Shown piece after piece: positions 1-9,639 of a stretch of DNA of 64,000 bases. Position 1 is the first letter of the stretch, and each line of letters starts with the position of its first letter. The stretch is from Massariosphaeria phaeospora (Eukaryota; Ascomycota; Dothideomycetes; Pleosporales): positions 868,001-932,000 of the forward strand of contig JAADJZ010000006.1 in the NCBI GenBank assembly GCA_011032825.1, given 5' to 3'. The notes beneath the pieces were generated by a model, which saw nothing but the letters and a program-made list of their open reading frames with translations, searched no databases and was not told the DNA's origin. Position numbers and translations under genes: made by a program.

Positions 1-1464
1 CCGCAGCCAGCCACACTGATCGGGGCAAACTCGATAGCGGCAGCGGGGATCTCGGCACTGAGACCAAACTGCGCCCGGTTGATCGACCACTTCTGGTCGT
101 CAGACTTGCCCCCGTTCAGGACACCAGCATTGGTCACCAGCCACGTGAATTGGCGCGGTTTTTTCGCCATGTCGCTCATCGTCTTCTGCCAGTCCGTGAC
201 GTATTTGAACACGCCTACCACGTCGTTGCGTAACCCGGCTTCCAGCTTGCGCACTATCTCCAGCCGATTCTGCGCCGATACTGCCCAGAGCTCGCGTTGG
301 AGGTCGGCGGTCAGATCTATTCCCTCGCTGCTATCAGCTGGCAGCTTGGCACGAATCCGTGCCACTAGCTCCGTCTCGTACCTATGCAGCAACTGGGTTA
401 CGTAGTTGCCCACTGCTCTGTCAGAGCTACCCCACGGAGCGTCTGGCGGAGCCGGAGGCAAATTCCGGCGGTCGTCCGCGATGGTAGAACTTTGAAAGGC
501 CGGAGCGACTGTGCTGTCGAGGCGCAATGAGAAGGCAATAAGCGCCAACCCGTTTAGCAGGCCGGTGATGGTAGTCTTGTTCTGTCGGCAGAGGGCCAAG
601 ATCGCAGATAGAGATGCGTTATCCATGAAGAAGGCCCGGTACTGGGTTTTGTATGGAGAGGTGCGGATTGGGCACCAGGCTGCTTGGGATACGCCGCGAT
701 TGAGAAATTGAGGCCGGAATTCCTCCCAAATTGTCTTGGCGAAGAATTTGACATCCAACGGAAAACTCTTCAAGCTCTCGATTGGGGTGGGAAGTAACGG
801 GGCCGCTTCGGGTAGTCTAAAGATATCGCCATCCAAGCCCGTCCGCTCGTACGCTCCGTTCTCAGCAGCATTGAGCATTTCGAGAAAGTCTTCGTGCCAG
901 ACCTTAGCGCCTGCACCGTCGAAGTGGGGGTGGTTCCAAGTGAGTAGGACCTCCATGACAGGAGCATCCCCTTGGCGAATGATGGTAATCTTCCAGCCTG
1001 GCTGCCTAGCGGAAAGGTCCGGGAAATACTCATCGAGCTGAACGCGGAAGGTTTCCTGGACCGTTTGTTCGAAGTCGGTATGGTCTTCAAGATATAGCCA
1101 TTTGATGTGTTGCGTTAAGTCGAGACTCGGCAGCTGGATCCACGAGGGAGTCTTGGACGTGGCATCAATCATGCCGACTTGCAGCATCGGATGTCTCATG
1201 ATTGTGTCCACGACAGCAACCTTAACTGCCTTCTCCAACTGGGTCCGCGACTCTGCTGGTGCAAAACGTGGCGAAATTGAATAGCGACATGAGAGAATAG
1301 TGCCGCGATACTGGTCTAGTAGATACATCGCCAGTTGGTACGTTTCGCTAGACACACGGTCGTTGGCTAGGTGTTTCGAGGTGAGATGCGATTGCAGGTG
1401 CTTACTTGATTCCGAGTTTGCGCAGCACTATCGCCCCTGTGTCATAGTTCGACCTATTTGCCAT
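1..1464 (-). CDS. HxxxD-type acyltransferase (alcohol acetyltransferase / condensation-like), partial
   Basis: Probable acyl-CoA-dependent O- or N-acyltransferase of the fungal alcohol-acetyltransferase/condensation-domain-like group. The frame is open from an ATG at 1464 to the window edge, so the C-terminus is missing. Exon 1 (1464-1406) encodes MANRSNYDTGAIVLRKLGI. A 58-bp intron (1405-1348, GTAAGC...CTAG) is followed in phase by exon 2 from 1347, which has no stop over about 448 codons. The catalytic motif HPHFD followed by GAGAK lies near 918-932 in the context TWNHPHFDG. Another conserved-looking block is DDRRNLPP near residue 320. There is no signal peptide, so a cytosolic enzyme is likely. 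The acyl donor and acceptor cannot be read from the sequence. A P450 relic and a Zn2Cys6 regulator next door suggest secondary metabolism, but this is only inference. Confidence 0.8.
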
Positions 1465-2259
1465 GGTTCGTTGCTAGCGCAGCGAATCTCGAGTTAAGTA
1501 TACAGCTAGGGTTTGCTGCTGAGTCTTGTATTCGGAGCTGTAGGTTGCTAAATATGGCCGGCGTTAGGACAGCGAGGTAGAACAACTTGAGAAAAGTTTC
1601 CGTAGGCCCTGATAGGAGCATACCGTTGAGCTCTTATTTCAACCGTAAATAGCTACGTGCCGTTTGTAGCCTGTTCTCGTAAGCTAGATCGCGTATTTAC
1701 TAATTATAGTTAGTCAGGGGAGGTATCCACTTAAAAATAATTATACTATACTACTTCTGTACTGGATCAAGTGAGGTCTAGTCACATGATGCTATTACTC
1801 CACAGAGAATGAACTTTCTGACAATTAGTGAGTTGAGGTGGGTTGTTTTGTTGCTTCAGTTCGTGGGTCACCAGACGCCCCCTCGCGCGCTCATCCGTCT
1901 TCAAACGTTGCGAGGGACGCCGGGGTGTCCAAAAAGCCTTCGCGATGGACTTCACCTGTTTCCGGCGTCCGCCGTGTGGTTTAATCTGGATAAAAGTTTG
2001 CGCGAATGCTCAAGGGTAGCCTCATTTTCATTCAGTGGAAGCTGTGGTTTAGTCTGTAGGCACATTATTAACGGTAAGATCCAAACTCTTCGCGATCTCA
2101 CTGCAAGGGCCTCACTTGTTTCAGAGAAGCGGTGTATATCAAAATGGAGCCTCATATATATCACCTCAGCGGTGCCCGTGGCTCTGCGCACCTTTGATGT
2201 CTTCCTCTCTTGAAAGATCTAGACCTTATCATGCTCGCTACAATCCCTTCGTCAGTCGC
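1465..2259. other. Intergenic, no gene seen
   Basis: This is the upstream region of the acyltransferase. The part from about 1500 to 1800 is AT-rich and stop-filled on both strands. An open frame at 1809-2213 has no recognisable protein features and I do not call it a gene. Two weakly similar stretches, near 1936-1990 and 2040-2130 (TTCGCGAT and TGTGGTTTA words), may be an old degenerate duplication. Confidence 0.5.
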
Positions 2260-3386
2260 GTTGACTGCCTCCATTAGCCAGCGTCACTCTGATGTTCTTG
2301 GAGATGACCTCGAGCTTTAAAAACGACGAGATGTTCTTACTCGATCCCTGGCCGTTGGCGGAGCCGACGCTAATTCTCTTCGACCCAGAAGCCGCTGCGC
2401 AAGTCTGCCAGAAGCTCAATCTTCCGAAGGGCAGGGTCAACGAAACGATGATTTTTCATCAACTGGTACAATGGCCGGATTGTGAACTCCTGGATCGAAT
2501 CCGAACTCCAGCAGCGGTTCGAAACGCTCAAACAAGAACGCCAATGTCTCGAAACTACCAGGAAGAGGCGTGCGAAGTCGTTCATGGATCTTGCGATAGA
2601 AGGATACCTCAACAGCAAAGAGGGCGCAATACCTCAGCAACTGGACCCGGGTTTCCTCAAAACAGCTACCTGCGTCTCTTTCTATTCGCGGGCAACGATA
2701 CCACGTCATGTACCATCGTGTTCGCCTACCACCTCCTCTCAAAACATCCGGATGTTTTTGCACAGCTGCGCGACGAACACGACCGCGTGTTTGGCTTAGA
2801 CCCTTCAAGCACGGCGGATCAAATCAAGGACGGCTCCTCACTGCTCAATCAATGCAGGCTAACTCAAGCTGTGATAAAATAAGTTCTCCAGCTTTACGCA
2901 CAAGCAGCCACCAGGCGCGCTGGAAACCCGGAGTGCTTTCTCAAGACGCAACGAGGCGTTTCCGTCTCTACAGACAATTTCGCCATCGTGATACAACACC
3001 ATGCAATCCATCGAAGCGCGCGTTTCTGGCCTAGAGCCGAAGAGTTCCTCCCCGAGAAGTGTCTGGTAGGTGAGCATGAGCTCTACTCTAAGATGGGAGC
3101 GTGGCGGCCGTTTGAACTGGGACCCGGAAATTGCATTGGACAGACGCTGTCTATGAACGAGATGAAAGTTGCGCTGATCCTGACGGTGAGAACGATCGAG
3201 ATCAACCCTGCTTACGACGAGTTCGACAAGATGCAAAGGCAGCAGGAGGGGTGGCTGGCGGGGAAATTTGGCCGCAGAGAACAACGTGGCGACAGAGCGT
3301 ACCAGGCTGAGAAGGCGAGATCACATCCTTCAGATTCATGTCCTTGTCGTGTGTCTTCTTATCATGCACCGGGAGCGCAGCTCTAG
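2260..3386 (+). pseudogene. Cytochrome P450 relic, frameshifted, internally deleted, nonsense-mutated
   Basis: Remnant of a P450 monooxygenase. From about 2290 one frame gives an N-terminal piece (SSFKNDEMFLLDPWP...ILFDPEAA). The next recognisable piece (SWIESELQQRFETLK, from about 2485) is in another frame, and roughly 150-170 residues expected between them are missing. Near 2685 the frame returns to the first and gives the I-helix motif AGNDTTS (about 2689-2709). A TAA at 2880-2882 replaces the invariant Glu of the K-helix ExxR, and the Arg position is Gln (context VLQLYAQA). After the stop the same frame runs to the haem-binding stretch FELGPGNCIGQ (3111-3143), with its Cys intact, and to the C-terminal block AYQAEKARSHPSD. 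The C-terminal pattern recalls P450s of fungal polyketide pathways such as CYP59-like enzymes; the subfamily is not certain. Two frame changes, a deletion and a lost ExxR make a working enzyme very unlikely. Confidence 0.85.
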
Positions 3387-3815
3387 ACGGACTCGTAGAG
3401 AAGAGGCTTTCGCATTCACCAACTCCTCGCTCGCGCTAGCGGGTTACCGAGGTAAATATTGGATCATAGACGGGCAACCTCAGCGCCGCAATAGATGATC
3501 GCAACGGCGAAGTGCGTTATCCTGGGTGTCGAAATAATTTCCTAGAATGAATTAAACGACTGAACGGCATCTCACATCTGTTAAGGCCGCCTGCTGTATC
3601 GCGTTCAAACTTCATTGCCATGACACATTAGTAAGCCGCTCGGGAACCGGCACAAAAGGGGATGCGCAATCTCACCTCTTTTCCACTCTTATAGTCCACA
3701 CAACCATCACACCCATTCATACCCCACAGCGCATAGTTCGTAATCAACAGCGAAGGTTTGGCGCAAGCATCTCGTCTCATTGCCAAGAGTGTCCTAGAGT
3801 TTTCCGTTCCGCAAC
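3387..3815 (+). promoter_or_regulatory. Upstream region of the Zn2Cys6 gene
   Basis: No coding potential is apparent here. The region presumably carries the promoter and 5' leader of the gene starting at 3816. I see no clear TATA box or named operator. Confidence 0.3.
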
Positions 3816-5123
3816 ATGGCCGCAACTCCCCGCCAGAAAGCCTGCAACGGCTGTGCGGGTACAAAGCGCAGGTGTGATAAGCAGCTTCCCGAGTGTCAGC
3901 GATGCTTGGATAGAGACGTGGACTGCGTGTATCCGCAGCCCAAGAGACGGCGGAGAGACACCATTGCGCGCGAAACCCAGCCCGGAGACATGGTCGCCTT
4001 GCAGAACCATCCCGACGTCCATGGCTTCGAATCCAGCCTTGACTTTGCGGACTGGGGGTCCATGCCCGCTCCCGACTTCGACATGTCTCTCTCCGACATC
4101 ATCATGCCATACATCCCGACGCCCGCCCCGGCAAATGAAGGCCTTCCAAGCGCGGAAGGCGGACTGGCCATCAACAACGTCACCAGCACACCATCTCCGT
4201 GGTTCCTCCAGAACGATACTTGGGTCATGGCGCATCTCGAAGAAGAGCCAGTCTGCATGACCGAGATCGAATTAGACAACTACATCGGCGCCGTGTCCGC
4301 CATGCTCCAGTCGTGGGTAACGCACGGCCACAATGGCTTCATCCACCAGCGACTATACGAGCGCGGCATGCCTGGATGTGTCCAAGACGCCTTCACCACG
4401 CTTGCGGCGTATACGAACCGCACGCCCGCCGTCAAAGACACGATCTTGCAGATTGCCGACGAGCGCGCGACTGCGCTAGCCCGCCAAACCGCACCCACTG
4501 CCGCCGGCGCCCTAGGCATACTGGCCCACGTGTCACGTGTCCAGGCCATGTTCGTGTACGTCTTCATCCGGCTGTTCGACGGCTCAGTGCGTATACGCGC
4601 ATCTGCGGAACGGCAGATCCCAACGCTCCGCCAATGGGTCGTGCAGATGCGGGAGGCCGGCCAGCGATGCGAAGCAGCAGACGACGACTATCTCTGTTCA
4701 GGCCAGCACACAGTAATGCTCCAGTGGCCCGGCTCGAGCAGCTTCAACACCGACTACGAAGCCACGTCGCGGCTATGGAAACTGTGGCTGTTGACCGAAA
4801 GCGTGCGCCGCACCCACGTGCTCATCGACGGCGTCATGAACACGTACGAGACGCTGACCAAGGGCTGGGCCGAGTGTAAGGGTGTTGTCATGCTTACCGC
4901 CCGTCGGGGCTTGTGGGATGCGGATTCAGCAGAGAAATGGTTTGGGCTGTCGAGTGCGAAGGCTCCGCTTTTGGTGCCGGCGATGCAGGCTTCGCGTTGC
5001 ATCTCGCAGTATGCGGCCGACGAGGTTGATGATTTTGTGAGACAGTTCTGGGGTTTTCTGGTTGGCCGGGACAAGATTCAGAGTTGGGTGGATAGAGGCG
5101 ATGGCTCGGTGTGTGTTGTGTAG
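3816..5123 (+). CDS. Zn2Cys6 binuclear-cluster transcription factor
   Basis: Fungal-type nuclear transcription factor of 435 residues, apparently a single exon. The Gal4-type zinc cluster is at residues 10-37 with spacing Cx2Cx6Cx6Cx2Cx6C (CNGCAGTKRRC then CQRCLDRDVDC). It is followed by a basic stretch PKRRRRD, a probable DNA-contact and nuclear-localisation segment. The rest is helical and hydrophobic without an obvious named domain, as is usual for short regulators with a degenerate middle region. The start has a good context (AACATGG) and is the first Met before the cluster. The downstream neighbour is the aldo-keto reductase; upstream is a dead P450. Regulators of this size often control adjacent metabolic genes, but no target is shown here. 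Confidence 0.92.
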   Translation: MAATPRQKACNGCAGTKRRCDKQLPECQRCLDRDVDCVYPQPKRRRRDTIARETQPGDMVALQNHPDVHGFESSLDFADWGSMPAPDFDMSLSDIIMPYIPTPAPANEGLPSAEGGLAINNVTSTPSPWFLQNDTWVMAHLEEEPVCMTEIELDNYIGAVSAMLQSWVTHGHNGFIHQRLYERGMPGCVQDAFTTLAAYTNRTPAVKDTILQIADERATALARQTAPTAAGALGILAHVSRVQAMFVYVFIRLFDGSVRIRASAERQIPTLRQWVVQMREAGQRCEAADDDYLCSGQHTVMLQWPGSSSFNTDYEATSRLWKLWLLTESVRRTHVLIDGVMNTYETLTKGWAECKGVVMLTARRGLWDADSAEKWFGLSSAKAPLLVPAMQASRCISQYAADEVDDFVRQFWGFLVGRDKIQSWVDRGDGSVCVV

Positions 5124-5160
5124 ACGGATGGCCTGGCTTGTTTGACCTAGGTGGACATTG

Positions 5161-5417
5161 GAAAGAGACTTAGCTCGTGTGCTCAGAATATGCTTAGGCG
5201 GAAACTCGTTCTTCTCGGGAAACATGCAATTCAATTGAGCAATTGAAATTTTATTGCAGCAGATGCTGTTCGCAGGTTGAAATTGGGCTCGATAGCCCGA
5301 AACAATATTTGGAACCATGGATCGGATGCGCCCGTTTGATCCAGGTGTTTGAAGAAACTTAGCTCATATGCTCAAAACATGCTTAGGCGGAAACTTGCTC
5401 TGCTCGGGGAACATGCA
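5161..5417. repeat. Direct duplication (two about 67-bp copies, 190 bp apart)
   Basis: Copy 1 (5161-5228) and copy 2 (5351-5417) share the words ACTTAGCTC, ATGCTTAGGCGGAAACT and ACATGCA. They differ at about eight positions, mostly transitions. They lie just after the stop of the Zn2Cys6 gene and upstream of the reductase gene. Confidence 0.85.
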
Positions 5418-5419
5418 GC

Positions 5420-5510
5420 CAAGTTGCGGAAAGGTTGCGGGAAGGATGCGCAAAGAGAGGGGCTGTTGCGGGAGAGTTGCGGGGAGTATGCGGGGAATCC
5501 GCGGAAGTCT
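5420..5510. repeat. Degenerate GTTGCGGGA minisatellite-like tract
   Basis: Several irregular copies of a 10-12 bp G-rich unit (GTTGCGGAAAG, GTTGCGGGAAG, GTTGCGGGAGA, GTTGCGGGGAG) follow directly after the second copy of the direct duplication. The tract sits about 150 bp upstream of the aldo-keto reductase start. Confidence 0.6.
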
Positions 5511-5661
5511 AATTGTTGGTTTACACGCTCTCGTACGGCGGGATTGTCAGTTAGAAGGGTATCGAGGCTGAAAATTGCAAGAGCAAAATATCACTATAAA
5601 GGAGAAGAAGCACCACTTACCTCAACACCAGCAACCTCCAAGTCCCATCGTCCCAATCAAA

Positions 5662-6827
5662 ATGGCTCCTCAAACCCCCGTAAAGATCATCCTCGGAACC
5701 CACACCGTACGCGCACATATCCCTCCTCCCAAATATCTCTCTGGCTTCTCTAACCCACCCAGCTCGGCGACAAAGCCCTCGATCCCGGCATCGCGCACTT
5801 CGACACTCCGTCCGAAGTCAACGCGCTCCTCGACGCCTTCCACGCCCGCGGCTACCAGGACCTCGACACCGCACGCGACTACCCGCCCACTATGCACGGC
5901 GGCTCAGAGACACGCCTCGGGCTCGCGGGCGCCTCCTCGCGCTTCACCGTGCACTCGAAAGTGCACAACGGGCCGGGCGAGCATGCGGCGGCCAACATAA
6001 CGGGCAGCATCGCGAAGTCGCTCGCGGACCTGCAGACGGCGAGCGTGCAGACGATGTTTCTGCACGTGCCGGATCGGACGACGCCGTTTGCGGAGACGGC
6101 GGGCGCGATGAATGACGCAGTGCAGAAGGGCCAGGTCAAGGCGTTTGGCTTGTCCAACTACACGGCGGCGGAAGTGCGCGAGATTGTCGACATTTGTGCG
6201 GACAAGGGCTATGCGAAGCCGAGTGTGTATCAGGGGCATTACAATGCGATTTCGAGGAGCGGCGAGAAGGAGCTGTTTCCCGTGTTGCGCGAGCTTGGGA
6301 TTGCGTTTTTTGCGTACAGGTATGCATGCGGCTCTCGAGGGTCGGTGGAGTGAGTGAGTGTCTGCAGCTAACGAGCCGTGCAGTGCAGCGGCAGGTGGTT
6401 TTTTCTCCGGCAGCAGTACGACGGCGCGGTGGAAGAGCGATGTAAGTCGTTTGTCTTTTCCCAAACAACCCATGTCCAATTCCGCTGCACATGGTCCATT
6501 TTTCTAACGATGCACAAGAACCTGATCGGAGGCCTTTACAGCAGCTTTTACGCTAAGCAGCCCTTGCAAGACTCTGTTTCTATTGTGGCCGATGCTGCAG
6601 CGAAACATGGTATCAATGGCCATGCGGCTGCGATACGCTGGACGGCGTTCCATAGCGTCCTGGATGGAAAGTATGGGGACGCAGTACTCTTTGGCTGCTC
6701 GACGGTGGAGCAGTTGCATAAGACGCTCGATGCGCTGGAGGCGGGGCCACTGCCGGAGGAGCTTGCGGAAGCTATGAGTGCCGTGTATGCGACGGTTGAG
6801 GGGTCGGAGCCCCCTTATCACTTGTAG
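5662..6827 (+). CDS. Aldo-keto reductase, AKR7 (aflatoxin-aldehyde reductase-like)
   Basis: Probable NADPH-dependent aldehyde/ketone reductase of 322 residues in a TIM barrel. Four exons fit by phase: 5662-5706, 5763-6319, 6384-6441 and 6519-6827. The introns are 56, 64 and 77 bp with GT-AG ends. Visible family marks are the Asp/Tyr pair in DTARDYP, a Lys in HSKVHNG, and LHVPDR carrying the catalytic His. FGLSNYTAAEV and the C-terminal VLFGCSTVEQL, the cofactor-binding end, are also present. The spliced FFAYS-AAAGGFFSG junction matches the FAYSP..GGFF pattern of the family. No signal peptide is seen, so it is cytosolic. Substrates of AKR7 proteins are broad (dicarbonyls, succinic semialdehyde, dialdehydes), so the true substrate is unknown. 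Confidence 0.9.
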
Positions 6828-7129
6828 GTCTGGTATCTAGACAGTCAGCAGTGGTTGTATATATCGAATTTGCGTGGAGAATTGAGGAGGGGCACGAGCG
6901 AACCGAAGGGTTAGAACATTGACAAATTCTGATTGATTGATGCAGCCGCACCATACTTGAGAAAACATGAACTTCCTGGTATCAATTACTAGCAGCTCCC
7001 ATTGATACCCCCTTGTAAACCCGCCAATAAAGACATCCCGTCTCAGTGTTGGCATTCAGCGTCTTGTCATCTTCACCGCAAAGAACCGGTAATGAGCCGT
7101 AACAACTTGCATATGCGATATTCTCATCG

Positions 7130-8392
7130 CTACGTTTTGTTGACGAACAGCCTCTCTTTCCCGCGCACCGGCAACTCAATGTCCGCGTCCCGTACCGGCG
7201 ATCTTCCCCTTCGCTCTTCCTCTTCGCCGGTGGATGCCAGAGCTCCCTTTTCTTTCTTGGCAACCCATTGAACCAGCTCATCCACGTCGTCCGGTGCCAG
7301 GCTACCACGTTCTTCATTAGATGAATCGTGGACATCTAAGTCAGATGGCTCGGTGGACTTTCCACCGGCAACCCCAGGCTTTGCATTCTCACCATGTTTT
7401 CGAGCCACCCAATCCACGATCTCTGGGACATCTGATTCCTGGATGGATTCTGAACGTTCGGCGCGTGTGGTGCCTTTGTCTGGAACCGGTCCCGCGGCTG
7501 CTCCATCTTTGCGTGATATCCATCGCACGAGCTCATCGACATCGTGGTCGGCAATTGCGACAGAGCCTGTTCGGCTTCTTTCGCTCTCCCCTTCCACCTC
7601 AGATTCAGACTCAGTGGATCGGTCGGCATATTCCTTTCCCGTGCTGGATTCTTCTGCCACCCGCTCCTTTCCCTTTAGCGAGAGCACCGGTTCCGGGGCA
7701 TCAGACATTTTGTCGTCAGGGCCACGATCGACTTTTGGCCTATTATTCTCTTTCCTGGCGTCATCCGAAGTCGCATTTGACCCAGCAGTCTCATTCTCCC
7801 GGATGCTGCCCATTGTCGAAACATCCTTGCTGGCCATTCTCTTCAGTTTGTTGCCAATCTTGTGCGCGAGACCGTCTTTGGTGGGCGAGCCTTTGGGCGA
7901 CTCCGGAGTTTTCGGTCTGTTCAGGCCTTTCCGTTGCTCGTGCTCCGCCCGCCACTTTGCTTCTGCCTCTGCCTCCTTGCGTTCGGCTAAGTTCTTTTCG
8001 ATGTTGGTGGCGAACAACATGCTGCGCAGCGAATGAAACCGGCTGAAGTGCGGCTGCTTTTGTCGGGCACTTCCCACGCCTAGTTCACGCCGTTGGGGAG
8101 CATGGTCAGGATCGTCCGATGTTGCCTGCGAAGACGTGTGCGCTTTGTCCTCGGACCCTGTCTTCACTATCCGAACCGGGCTTCCATCCTCGTTGGTAGC
8201 TTCGACGTCGTCAGAAAGGTCGCCCTGCTCGCCCTCGTCACTCGAAGAGTGGCCTTCAAGATCCAGGTCGTCCAGGATACTGGAAATTTGGGGCGTCAAT
8301 AATCCCATTCTACTTGGTGGCTGTCCATCTGGCCCATCTGGCTTCGCATCCGTCGCTTTTGAAGGCGGCTTGAGATCGAAATATGACGCCAT
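7130..8392 (-). CDS. Acidic low-complexity protein with three WVARK-like motifs, unknown function
   Basis: I do not recognise a family. The single-exon frame encodes 420 residues rich in Asp, Glu, Ser and Lys. The N-terminus has a short conserved-looking stretch GLLTPQISSILDDLDL (residues about 30-45). A charged helical segment (FATNIEKNLAERKEAEAEAKW) lies near residues 127-150. The C-terminal half has three spaced copies of a 16-residue motif: HDVDELVRWISRKDGA, SDVPEIVDWVARKHGE and DDVDELVQWVAKKEKG. They look like short amphipathic helices on a disordered chain, perhaps repeated docking sites. There is no signal peptide or membrane segment. The ATG at 8392 is the first in frame. It is convergent with the reductase gene, with 302 bp of featureless sequence between the two stops. 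Confidence 0.7.
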   Translation of the reverse strand: MASYFDLKPPSKATDAKPDGPDGQPPSRMGLLTPQISSILDDLDLEGHSSSDEGEQGDLSDDVEATNEDGSPVRIVKTGSEDKAHTSSQATSDDPDHAPQRRELGVGSARQKQPHFSRFHSLRSMLFATNIEKNLAERKEAEAEAKWRAEHEQRKGLNRPKTPESPKGSPTKDGLAHKIGNKLKRMASKDVSTMGSIRENETAGSNATSDDARKENNRPKVDRGPDDKMSDAPEPVLSLKGKERVAEESSTGKEYADRSTESESEVEGESERSRTGSVAIADHDVDELVRWISRKDGAAAGPVPDKGTTRAERSESIQESDVPEIVDWVARKHGENAKPGVAGGKSTEPSDLDVHDSSNEERGSLAPDDVDELVQWVAKKEKGALASTGEEEERRGRSPVRDADIELPVRGKERLFVNKT

Positions 8393-9639
8393 GGCGCTGG
8401 CGACAGTGGTGTCGTAAGAGACCTACGTGCTGAGCCGCGCGTAGATTCGCACGAATAGCGGAGTCAAGAGTTCGGCAATGAGAACGGGCGTTGAGGCAGT
8501 GCTCTTGGATGACTTTGTTGTTGCAAGGTTGCTTTTGCGTCAGGTGCGTTGTTGGCCTTGCCAAGCCACTAGCGTGGATGCGAGGTGGCGAGGCGGGGTC
8601 ATCAAAACAATGACGTTCCGGTGATTGGGCAGGAACCCTGATTCAGCAGCTTAGGTACACCACGATATGCAGGGCACATATACGTATGCAGGGCAACCCT
8701 TGAGCCCAGGCAGCGTACCGCAACTGACGATGTTACTCTAGGATCGCTTTCATGCAATTCACTCGACTCCTAACGATGCGAGTTAACAGCTTCCTACTAT
8801 GTGTACAAAAGTCAAGGGAGCCTGATGCACAGGGTATCTGCCAATAGACCTACCTCTGCTAATAGGGTGAAAGCAGCTTCCGCGAGCGAAAAGAAACCAA
8901 CATTATCATTGCTAATACAAAAGATAAACTAGGTCGTGTACTCCAGTTCCCCCAGTAGGGGACCTCCCGAGGTCAGCCTCGGCTAACTCGTGATGCCAAG
9001 ACATTTCCAAGTCTTCCGACTCGAATGCAAAAGACGAAGGAGGCTGTGTACTCGGGCCTTGGGTTTCTCCGGAACATCTCACGAGATTGCCTGTCGCACG
9101 AGCATTTGCTCCGAAGATCTGATATACAGCCAGAAGACAGTACTCCAGTTCCCCCGACGGGGCATCTCAGCCCGGGCCTCCGTTATGCACGTGATGCCAA
9201 GACATCCCCAGATGTCTTACTGGCATGACGCACGCGGCTCTACGTACATCTTGCTTGTTTTTGTGTATTATGTTTCGTAATGCACTAAGCTTCAAGGTGC
9301 TCTGCGACGAGTCAGATAGATACCACAGTTGATGGTTGCGAGGTTAGCGCTGTGAGTGCGCCGCTGCAGTGCAACGTCTGTCCCTGACCAGTCCCCAATT
9401 AATGTATTGGCCGTCAACAATGCCAATTGAATCCTACGGTCCGGTTCGAGACTCGATATGGGTAGCATTGCACATGCTCAAGCACATTGTTAAGCGGGTT
9501 GAGGAGTCCACTTACCCACATTGTGGATGCAGAAAGGACGTAACTAACACCCTTATTTATAGAGCCACTCAACTCTATCTCAACCAACATCTAGTACCAC
9601 TTGACACCCCGTCCGGTAACATTCATCAAGGCCGCAAGT
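8393..9639. other. Intergenic region between divergent genes, with a duplication
   Basis: This holds the promoter of the acidic-protein gene on the left and that of the SprT-like gene on the right. An ATTTATA box at 9555-9561 lies about 80 bp before the ATG at 9640 and supports that start. The middle carries the direct duplication listed separately. Open frames at 8990-9280 and 9369-9698 overlap the repeats and show no protein features. Confidence 0.5.
8938..9217. repeat. Imperfect direct duplication, about 80 bp, 200 bp apart
   Basis: Copy 1 (8938-9016) and copy 2 (9140-9217) both begin GTACTCCAGTTCCCCC and both end CGTGATGCCAAGACAT plus a few similar bases. The middle is more diverged. No open frame explains the conservation. 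Confidence 0.8.

Noticed and set aside
5161..9217. Direct repeats as a CRISPR-like array
   Set aside because: Only two copies each, long and imperfect, no regular spacers, and a eukaryotic genome.
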